64,000 bases of DNA. Origin: Hyphodiscus hymeniophilus (lineage: Eukaryota > Ascomycota > Leotiomycetes > Helotiales > Hyphodiscaceae). The translations under genes were made by a program, and so were the position numbers. Below are positions 45,515-54,309 of the stretch, piece by piece (positions within the stretch are counted from its first letter, which is position 1; each line of letters starts with the position of its first letter). The notes beneath the pieces were generated by a model, which was not told the DNA's origin, searched no databases, and saw only the letters and a list, made by a program, of their open reading frames with translations. Location of the stretch: the NCBI GenBank assembly GCA_016508695.1, contig VNKQ01000012.1, positions 1,240,001-1,304,000 of the forward strand, read 5' to 3'.

Positions 45515-45824
45515 ATGATTCCCCTCCCCACAGTACAAGCTTCCAATGTCCTCCTCTCCTCCTCTCTTCCTGGCCTCGTTGCAGTTTTCGTTGGCGCAAC
45601 AAGCGGTATTGGCGTGTTCTCTCTCAAAGCATTTGCGCAGCATGCGCAGAGACCACGGACTTACATCATTGGTCGCTCACAAGAAGCAGGTGACCGGATA
45701 CAAGCAGAATGTCAAGTGCGGAGCCGAAGGTAGAGGAGCTGCAGCTGGGTTCAGACAGGAGGGTTTGGTGGAAAAGGTTTGGGACCATACAGAGGGTGAG
45801 TTCAAGAGGATTGTGGGATCATGA
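45515..45824 (+). pseudogene. internally deleted short-chain dehydrogenase relic
   Basis: An ATG at 45515 opens a clear SDR N-terminus: LVAVFVGATSGIGVFSLKAF, then RPRTYIIGRSQEAGDRI. The frame stops at 45733. In another frame the sequence GLVEKVWDHTEGEFKRIVGS follows and ends at 45824; this looks like the normal C-terminal end of the same SDR group. The middle, about 200 residues with the catalytic Ser-Tyr-Lys, is absent. What is seen are two gene ends brought together by deletion plus a frame change. No intact copy is in this window. Confidence 0.7.
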
Positions 45825-46073
45825 GACTAGGCCTTTCTCGTCTCTGTGTTATAATCATTCTAGCGCCTGGAATATTTCTGTATCTAGTTTCCCATCATAG
45901 TAGATCCTCTTAAAAGAACCAAGAAAAAGAGTTTAAATCTAAACAACAAGTATTCAACATTCAAAGTTCTTTTTTTTTTGGATTTTGAAAACCACAAAGA
46001 CATCTTCATATCGCATGTTGAGGAAAGTGAGTCCAACAATGCCCGTCTTTAGTTGCACAGAAGCAAACACGCA
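45825..46073. other. short convergent spacer
   Basis: Contains a T10 run near 45970. Nothing recognised. Confidence 0.5.
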
Positions 46074-47462
46074 TCAAATCTTCGCAAGTAAGCCTTTCCC
46101 AGCAGCCCATTTGGCAATAATAACAAGAGCTCCACCAGCAAGAGACAGCACCCCACTGAAGATGGTAGCCTGTTCGAAACCACCATACCTCGACACAAGT
46201 GCGCCGTTGATAGGAGGACCGATCAAAACCGCAACAGCAACGAATATCATGCCCATGCCCAGATAAGTCCCAATCTGCCGCGGATCATTAGGGATACGAG
46301 TGAACGCAACCGACATCAACGAGATGATGGCGCCGGAACAGAAACCAAACACAGCTGCGAACACGAAAAATCCAACGTTTGTTGTGGCCTTCGTCCAACA
46401 TAAGATGAGGATCGCAGTACTGATCACGGCTCCGGAGAGCAGGTTCAACGGCCCGAACTTGTCTGCTATGATACCTGGCACGACGCGGCCGAGGAAAGAC
46501 GCGCCGTTGAGGACGCTGGGTAAGTAGAAAGATGTATTGATGCTCATCCCGTGCTCGACTGCATAGGTCGGCAGGTAGAAAATGGGGACGAAGACGCCGA
46601 TGTTCGCCACGAACATGGCTAGGATTAAAAGGTCGAATTGGATGTTCTTGAATGCGCTTGGTAGGAAGAACTTTCCTTTCCGTGGTGGTAGACGGGCTTT
46701 CACGGTAGCAACGGATACTGAGAGCAAGGCTAGCATGATGAAGGCGCAGAGTCGAATGCTCCAGCCAAAGGAGATGGTGCTACTGAATAAATTGTTGAGG
46801 ACGATTGGCCAGACCACGCCGCCGAGAGACGAGCCTGCGACAACGAGGCCGAGAGCTGCGCCACGGCGTTTATTAAAGTAGTGGGATGTTGCTGCGAAGC
46901 ATGGTGAAATAGTCAATCCTACACAGTATTAGCTCAGCTCAGAGTTTTCGAGGAGGAAGACACACCCATCCCGACGCCACCCAAGATACCTTGTGCTAGC
47001 ATGAACTGATAGTATCTCTTACATATACTCGTAAGAAATACAGATAGTAGATAAATTGGAGCGGCGAACCAAAGAACTTTCTCTCCGTGTATGTCGAACA
47101 GCGGACCTCCAACAAGCATGCCAGCGAATTGGAAGAAGATCTGTAGAGAGCCGATCCAGGAAATGGCCGAGGGGCTTTCGCTTCGCAGTTGGTGGGTTTG
47201 GTAGTATTCTTGGAAGACACCCCATGCGTTGACCCAGCCGAATGTTGCGCTGGCAGAAAATTGTAAGATTGCATGTTTTGTGAAGGACAGAAGGAAGAAA
47301 GGCTTACAATACACTGAGAGCGGCCCCCAATACAACTAACGAACCGCGTACTCCACCTTCAGGGAACGTCGGTACATTTTGGCTGAGTTCCCCGTTGTTC
47401 TCGATATTGGGCACTTGGGAACCGTCTACTTTTTCAAAGTTGCCATTTGGTGTTGTACTCAT
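46074..47462 (-). CDS. MFS transporter, monocarboxylate-transporter (MCT) type
   Basis: Three exons (47462-47308, 47249-46966, 46918-46074) give 427 aa. The polar N-terminus MSTTPNGNFEKVDGSQVPN precedes GGVRGSLVVLGA, a standard first helix entry of fungal MCT-like carriers. FGWVNAWGVFQEYYQTHQL is the family hallmark after helix 1, then SWIGSLQIFFQF, GGPLFDIHG and ILGGVGMGL, with SHYFNKRRGAALGLVVAGSS between helices 4 and 5. About 12 helices are expected, at the plasma membrane. Known substrates in the family include monocarboxylates and riboflavin; the substrate here is unknown. It diverges from a Zn2Cys6 regulator 629 bp away, a common arrangement for a regulator and its target. Confidence 0.92.
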
Positions 47463-48091
47463 TTGGTCTTGATCTTCACGATCTGGAAAGTCTGCCGAAC
47501 CCATGTCCAAGAAACAGGAATAATTGAGCAAACCCTCGTTGCCTTCTTGAAGAGGAGTCTTTTAGATGCGAAATGGATTCGCGCAAGGAGTGTGTGGAAT
47601 GAGATTGTAGAAGAACACTGGAACGAAGTTGCAAAAGAAGAAAAAGACATTATCGAGAAGGAAAAAGGACGCATTATATCAGTCAGCGAGGGGGACATCT
47701 CGAATCGAGCTAACACAGTCTGGGAGGACCTCCACAGAATGTTGAGGCCGAAGTGATTTGGAGTAGTTGAAACATTGACCGGAGACTCTGCCTTCCAGTC
47801 CAATGTCCCTCGATTCTCTGTGATGATATCCGAGACCGTGGATCTGAAGTTCAAGGCGACTTTTAAGCCCGCGGGTTGTCGTCTTATGATTGGCTCCTAA
47901 AGATATTCTTCATCTTTCTTACGGCCGAGGCTAAGCCTATATAGCTAAGTCCGTCTCTCTTCCCTTCACCACCCCTCTTCTATCTCCAACACTCATCACC
48001 TTATCTCCTTTTATTGACTTATTTTTCATCGAAAATCTGCCTAACTGCGGTTGCTGCTTCTACACCCCGTTTCGGAGCTACCTTTGGTATC
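47463..48091. promoter_or_regulatory. divergent promoter region, MFS transporter / Zn2Cys6 factor
   Basis: 629 bp lies between the start codons. Frames inside it are short. A self- or cross-regulatory element is plausible, but no CGG-triplet pair was identified with confidence. Confidence 0.45.
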
Positions 48092-50434
48092 ATGTATTCC
48101 GAGCACTCAGCCGCCATCGCCGCTCCACCTCGTAGACGTCGCAGACCAGCCTTCTCGTGCGTCCAGTGCCGCAAACGAAAGGTAAAATGCGACCAAAGGA
48201 CCCCTTGCAGCCAGTGTCAGCGGTCAAGGAATGTACTTTGTACATACACTTCTGACATCAACGTTCCTCAGAAACTCAAAACCCAACGAGAAGTAAGGAC
48301 TTCGAACCTCGTTGTTCAGCGAGAGCATGATCAGCTGGATAATGACTTCCAAATTTTGACTCCTGAGTCGACCACTGCGGGCACTTTTACTGCTCAAAGC
48401 CCTGTCTCATCTTGCGTTTCGAGCTCCATTGGCCCCTATCCATCAGAGAGTCGCGCAAGAGACACAAGTGTCCCAACGATTCGGACTCATCCGAAAGTAG
48501 ATGGCAACGCATCTCAACATGCGGCAAACCTGCCTTCGTCCTTGTATTCGCCCGATATCGAACGGCATGTTATTGGAATTGCAGCGATGCCCGATCTTGA
48601 CCGCCAACTGCGGCCGTCTCCTATCAAGATGAAATTATTTGGCGAAAGTCATTGGGGGAATCAGTTCACAGTGGTGAGTCTTCACAGTGGATATATCTCT
48701 AATCATCAGCAAATTTCGTTTCAGCTGACGCTATTCAAGTTTGATAAGATATGCCGTTTCATGATTGCAGTAGAGCGAAGTGACCCCTCAGATCAATCAA
48801 ATCCGAAGTCAGAGCTGAAGCTCCTCTTACAGAAATGTAAACTGATTGGAAGGACTATCAAATCACAGTATCGTCTAAAGTGGCAGTCTATACCGAAGTT
48901 TGAAAGCTCTGTTCCATCAAAAGAGATATGTGATGAGTTGGTTGGTAATTATTTCAGAACGTTCGAGTGCCTTCATCGAATCTTACATGTCCCATTATTC
49001 ATGAAGGAGTACATCGACTTCTGGAGCAAACCACAGACAGAGATGGACTACACCTCTTTCAGTATTAAGCTTCTGCCGGTATTAGCTATTGGTACAGTGT
49101 TCTGGCATGGACCGGATGGCGCCGCATTGCGGAGGACTGCACGGCAATGGGTCTTTTCCGCACAGCAATGGCTCTCTGCCCCACTTGAGAAATCTCGCAT
49201 GAACCTCAGCGGCCTTCAGATACAGTGTCTGTTGATTCTGGCCAGAGAAGCCCTTGGAGTAGGGTCTGATCTCATTTGGATCTCTACTGGAACAGTCCTA
49301 CGAACGGCAATGCAACTTGGGTACAACCGAGATCCAAAGCACTTCCCTGGAATATCTGTTCTGCACGCTGAGATGCGTAGGCGACTTTGGGCGACGATTG
49401 TGGAGATGGTGATGCAAGCATCCTTCCATATCGCCATGCCACCCTTGATCTCGATGAACGACTGGGATACTGAGCCCCCAGCCAATGTCAACGACATCGA
49501 TATCGGCAGAGAATCTGGCCTCCCCATAGTGTCGAAGCCACTCACAACTTTCACCCAAACTTCGGTACAGATACTTGTGCGTCGATCTCTGAAGACGAGA
49601 ATTGAAATCTTCCAAGCATCAAATAATCTGAATTCTGAGATCTCCTATGACGAAGCTCTGCGACTCGATGCGGAACTCAGAAAAAGTTGCCGAGAGCTAA
49701 CATCTTACACGTCCGCTGTTAGTGCGCAGCAATTTAGCTCTTTCGGGCGCAACCACTTGGAAGTTATCCTTCGCCGTCCACTCATCACTTTGCACCGCCC
49801 CTGGGCTATCAAAGCACGTACAGATCCACGTTTCTACTTTTCTCGTAAAATCCTACTTGAGACTTGCCTTGAAGAACTTTCATCTTTGCCATCGTCTGAT
49901 TACAGAAGCATCTTGCTAATAGGCTCTGGCATCTGGCGAGACGACGCTGCTACGCCGGCGATGAACATTGCACTTGAGTTGATCACGCAGATAGAAGAAC
50001 AAGATATGAATCTGTCATCGGATATACAACGAATTCGATCAAAGATTGCACGGGAGCCTCTAATCCAAGAGCTGAGAGATGCAGTAGCTCTGACAAAGGA
50101 ACGATTTCATCTTGACGAGGAGGTAAATGTCAAGTGTTGCTATATAATGGCGTTATTTTTGGCGCAGGTTGAAGCGATGGAAAATGGGGAGGACGTCGAA
50201 GTGGCGATCACGAAGGTGGCGAAGCAGAGTCTAATGGAGTCTTATGAGGCTTTGAAGGCGAGAAATCCAGATCCTGAGAAAGACGTGTCCCAGGGCAACA
50301 TACCAGGCTGGGATGAGGACACGGTTCGACCGATCGACGATGGGTTCAGTTATGACTTCGCGCAGGACCTGGCTTTCGACTTTGATTTTTCAGATGCAGC
50401 GCTTGAGGACTGGGAAGCGCCTTCCTGGCTATGA
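48092..50434 (+). CDS. Zn2Cys6 fungal transcription factor
   Basis: From the ATG at 48092 (MYSEHSAAIAAPP). A 51-nt GTGAGT...TTTCAG intron at 48674-48724 is in frame and likely removed, giving 763 aa. An Arg patch precedes the binuclear cluster CVQCRKRKVKCDQRTPCSQC, with its sixth Cys at residue 50 (C23, 26, 33, 39, 42, 50). The middle region has the PF04082 fungal-specific factor domain: SKEICDELVGNYFRTFECLH, GTVLRTAMQLGYNRDP, and MRRRLWATIVEM. The acidic end (DFAQDLAFDFDFSDAALEDW) could activate transcription. It is divergent from the MFS gene and convergent with the NACHT gene. The regulon is unknown; the neighbouring transporter is the natural first candidate. Confidence 0.93.
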   Translation: MYSEHSAAIAAPPRRRRRPAFSCVQCRKRKVKCDQRTPCSQCQRSRNVLCTYTSDINVPQKLKTQREVRTSNLVVQREHDQLDNDFQILTPESTTAGTFTAQSPVSSCVSSSIGPYPSESRARDTSVPTIRTHPKVDGNASQHAANLPSSLYSPDIERHVIGIAAMPDLDRQLRPSPIKMKLFGESHWGNQFTVVSLHSGYISNHQQISFQLTLFKFDKICRFMIAVERSDPSDQSNPKSELKLLLQKCKLIGRTIKSQYRLKWQSIPKFESSVPSKEICDELVGNYFRTFECLHRILHVPLFMKEYIDFWSKPQTEMDYTSFSIKLLPVLAIGTVFWHGPDGAALRRTARQWVFSAQQWLSAPLEKSRMNLSGLQIQCLLILAREALGVGSDLIWISTGTVLRTAMQLGYNRDPKHFPGISVLHAEMRRRLWATIVEMVMQASFHIAMPPLISMNDWDTEPPANVNDIDIGRESGLPIVSKPLTTFTQTSVQILVRRSLKTRIEIFQASNNLNSEISYDEALRLDAELRKSCRELTSYTSAVSAQQFSSFGRNHLEVILRRPLITLHRPWAIKARTDPRFYFSRKILLETCLEELSSLPSSDYRSILLIGSGIWRDDAATPAMNIALELITQIEEQDMNLSSDIQRIRSKIAREPLIQELRDAVALTKERFHLDEEVNVKCCYIMALFLAQVEAMENGEDVEVAITKVAKQSLMESYEALKARNPDPEKDVSQGNIPGWDEDTVRPIDDGFSYDFAQDLAFDFDFSDAALEDWEAPSWL

Positions 50435-50677
50435 GCTTCTGAGCTAGTCTCTGTCTCCGTTAGTCCATATATGTACCTTCATCACGCTTGTGTCTGATAT
50501 TAGATGTGAGGTACACGAGCTGCGTGGGAAGTTTCTTGTCTAGTGCTTAGATGGCTCTACGTTAGAGCGACCTTATCCTGCTGTCCATCTTAAACACCCA
50601 TGAACTTTCATCGCCGGCGTTTTATAAAAGCAAATAGCCCTCCGCTGCTTTGTAGTGCATGACGAGAAACCCTACCC
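50435..50677. other. convergent spacer
   Basis: 243 bp between the 3' ends of the Zn2Cys6 and NACHT genes. Nothing recognised. Confidence 0.6.
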
Positions 50678-53600
50678 TTAAAGCAACCCTGTTGATCTCT
50701 CAGCATATCGACTTTCACGTCCTGAATATCTTTCCAGTGTAGAAAGCGAGGCCGGCGATTCTTCAAGTGCCTGTACCGCCGGAGCTTGCAGCGCGGAGTT
50801 TGCGCCAGCATCTAACAGAATCTGGGTGATCTTTGGAAGCCCCGCATAAGTCGCGTGCGTCAAAGCACTCCAACCATTTGTATCAAGCGCTTCAATGTCG
50901 ACTTGGTGGGTGTTCAGCAAGAAATGAATCACTTCTCCATCCATCTCTTCATTTCGTAAAGTCACGGCTGCGTGCAGGATAGTTTCTCCGTGGTCGTCAA
51001 TGGCCTGGGGATGAGCGAGTGGCATGAGCAAAGAGAGGATGGCGAGATTGCCAAACTTTGCAGCATCGTGCAAGGGCGTCTTTCCACCGTGGCGTTTTCG
51101 ATTGGCGTCGGCCCCGAACTCAAGGAGCAGGTTCGTAGGACCGTATGTTTTACATTTGACAGCCCAAGAAAGAGCAGTGTCACCAATCCTGTTTTGGAAA
51201 TCCGGCATAGCACCCGCTTCAAGAAGCAAGCGCATGATTGTTTCGTTCGCTTTTGAGGTTGCCGCCATGAGCGGCGTCCGCCAGCTATCAAGGGTATCCA
51301 GTTCCGGTTCCTGCTGAAGCAATACCCTTACAATATCTTCATTGTTCGCATCGATCGCTTTGAGGAGAGGAGTGTCCCCAGCTGCTGTTCTGCAGTCGAC
51401 GCCGCCACCTCGGCTCAACAGCAGAACCGCAATATCCACCGATCCACCTATTGCAGCCCAAATAAGGGCGGTGCCACCCACAATGTTACTCTTATCGACT
51501 TCACAGCCGTAGTCAAGTAATAATATAACGACACCAAGGTGATTGAATCGAGAGGCTAAATGTAAAGCAGTTCCTTTCACAGCGTCTTCTGCATCTACCT
51601 CGGCACCATTTTCAAGCAACACCTGTGTCACTTCTACTTGACCGGCCCGAGCAGCCCAGTGAAGAGGAGCCCTGCCAGATTTAGACCGAAACTGAGGATC
51701 CTCTCTTTTCAAAAGCATTTTGACGGTGCTTGTCAAGCCGAAGTGGGAGGCCAAATGCAGGCCATTTAAGCCTTTCCAGACATTTTGACTGAAGCCCTTG
51801 TGTCGTGACGTTGGAAGAGACATGATTTGTACCGCTCCCGCGACTCGTGACTCATCCCTCAGAAATTCTGCGATTGAGTCCTCGAGTTCGGCCGCATCAC
51901 AATCACTTTTCAAGGCGTGAAAGCCCCAGTTCACCGCCGAGTACTCAAGGAAAGGAAAAGAATTGAGTTTTGTGTTGAGTTCTTCGTCTGACAAACTCAA
52001 TCCTGCTGTTTCGGGAAATGAAAGATATTTCAAGCAAATACTGGCTATGTTGTAGTCGGCTTTTGGTAGCAAGCGTGAACGTTGCCGGTCGAAAAACTCC
52101 TGAGCTGTATAATGAACCAAGCGTATAGTTGAACTTTGGGTGTCGAGAATAATCATACCGGCGCAGACCGAGAGAACTAATTCAACGTCAATGAGTGCAT
52201 CTTCATCCCAATCATCGCTTCCGGGTTCGATGACCAGAGCGTGCTGCAGTTGTTCACTTGTAAGCGGGTTCACTGTGGCGACCACCCAAGCCAAAACCCT
52301 CCATGCTAGCCTAACGTCTTCTCCGGTTTGTGCTTCAATGCGCTCTATCGCATTTTCGTAGACTCCGTCCAACGTTTCAGGGAGCTGTTTGAGAGCAAGC
52401 TTGGCTGCACGTAGGTGCGCTTTCCCAGCGAGCGATTCAATGTGAAGCCTTGCCACTAGAAACATGCCTCTACAGTTTTGGAGAATTGTGCTGACTATCT
52501 CATCTTCGAAAGTGGGATCTTTTTGTACAAAGAGTCGTAACCTGCTCCTGGTCTTGATCTCATTGCGTAAATATTCTGTGATGTCTTGGTCTCTGGCGGA
52601 GACTTCGATCTGGATGGCTTGTTCGATGTGCGTCTTAAGTTCTCCAGTCCTCCTCGAGGTGATCAAACATTGAACATTGTTGCCTAGTTCTTTGTCAAGT
52701 TTTAAGAGAGCCTCAGTGACGCCGATATTTCCAGACGCTTCGTCTAGCGCGTCAACGACAATGAAAACCCGAGAGAAATTATCGATTATGAGCAGTAATA
52801 CATCATCAAGCTCGCTAGAGGTCGGCTCCGTAGATCGTTTTACGTGCGTCTGATATAGTTTCTTGACCACTCGTGGTAATTGATCAAGTCGATGTAGTAG
52901 TTGTCGCAGAATAATGCGCTTCAAGCGTTCGCTGGTTTGGGTTGTGTCTTTGTAATCACAGAAAATGTAGGCAATACCAACATCAGACCTCATATATTTC
53001 TGCTCTAAATGATGGATTGCCAAAGCCGCAAGCGATGTCTTGCCGGAGCCTGGTATACCTGGCAGCCATAAAGTACTCGAAAACGTGGGAGTTGCAAGCC
53101 ACTTCACGAAAGATTCATGAGTCAAGAGCCATTGGCCGGTGCCTGGCTGGACCTTGCCAAGTACGGAATTTTGCCGATCAGCGAATGTAGTAGGAGACAG
53201 CCATACAAGGATGTCTAGCTCATGTTGCTGTAGCTGGCGAGTGGCTTGTCCTGGAGATAAACACTCGTATTATGTTCGATTCAAAACGGGGCACTCAAGA
53301 GACACTTACGATTCTGTTCGACAACCAGGTCTTGGATACCATCCTGGACTTTCCGAATTTTGTCGTCAATAGCCTCCATGGACCGAGCGAGTTCCTGAGA
53401 CAAAATTCTGGAATCCTGTCAGTGTTTTATTCAATGAGCAGATCAGGGTGGAGAGGTACTTACATATGATTGCCCTGTAGCGCGAGCAAGAAATAACTCT
53501 TTTGTCGCTCCATCACATCCACCAAAGACTTAACTTCATCTTGGTTAAAGAACCAGGTCAATGCTCTTTTGACTTTTTCACGGCCTTGCACTGGTGCTAG

Positions 53601-53870
53601 CTTCGTTGCAAGAAGTTCCAAGGCCTTTTTGAACTGCTCAAAAGGCCCTTGAGGGTTGCATAACGACTTTAGACTAATGAAACATCCTGAGGGCATCTGA
53701 CTTTGATGGCATAGCTCTTTCAGGGAATACAAGAGTCCGCTCGCACTGCTAACCTCCAAGAGCAATTGATCTCGTGTTTTTGAGTCTCCAACAGCCGAGA
53801 GGTACTGAACCACGCTACCGGTAAGTGCTAATAGCCCAGCGATGCTGGCAGAAATCGAGAGAGGGTCCAT
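50678..53870 (-). CDS. NLR-like STAND protein: Fungal_N - NACHT - ankyrin repeats
   Basis: Three exons (53870-53464, 53407-53310, 53250-50678) give 1025 aa. The start is MDPLSISASIAGLLALTGSV, the usual beginning of the fungal STAND N-terminal domain (about 1-130), followed by a coiled linker (MEAIDDKIRKVQDGIQDLV). The NACHT NTPase has Walker A GIPGSGKT (233-240) and Walker B VFIVVDALDEA (about 330-340), then a winged-helix-like end with RLVHYTAQEFFDRQ. Ten ankyrin repeats run from about residue 660 to 990 (GLNGLHLAS, APLHWAARAG, TALHLASRF and so on). Known relatives include heterokaryon-incompatibility and non-self-recognition NLRs. It is head to head with another STAND gene. The nucleotide-binding motifs are complete, so an active switch is expected. 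Confidence 0.93.
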
Positions 53871-54309
53871 CCTGAAGTGCAGATCTAGTAATTCCGACTG
53901 AGGGTCTGACTTTGGAAGAGAGGGGCCATTCAGAAGCAGCACGAAGTCGCAGAGCTATAGGTTGAGTCCATCTCATCTTGGTTGACCAAAAAACCGTTTT
54001 CTGAGCAGAGATTCGTCGTGAAGCAAGAGATGGCGACGTAGACGAGCGTCCCAATCAAGAGAAAGGCGCTTATCCTTTTCGGGTGACACGGCTGGTAGAG
54101 CTGCAGGACCTTGGCGCCGCGCTTTCCAGCTGAACACCTGGCTCTTGAACCTGTTAATTTTCAATATTTTGTGATGCTCAGGATCTGGACAGTTCAACTG
54201 ATATCCAAGCATCACCGCACCAAAAGACTTCCATCCAATACTTATTTTGACGCTGCCCTGCCCTCAGCTCATCCTCGTGCAAGGCTGTGAAGATAACTCT
54301 GCTTGACTG
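53871..54309. promoter_or_regulatory. 439-bp bidirectional region between two STAND genes
   Basis: Separates the start codons of the Fungal_N-NACHT-ankyrin gene (minus) and the hydrolase-NB-ARC gene (plus). Short frames in it lack protein character. A shared, co-regulated promoter is inferred from the distance alone. Confidence 0.5.

Noticed and set aside
47379..47756. Plus-strand frame opposite the MFS 5' end
   Set aside because: It overlaps the transporter's first exon on the other strand and its composition is an antisense shadow.
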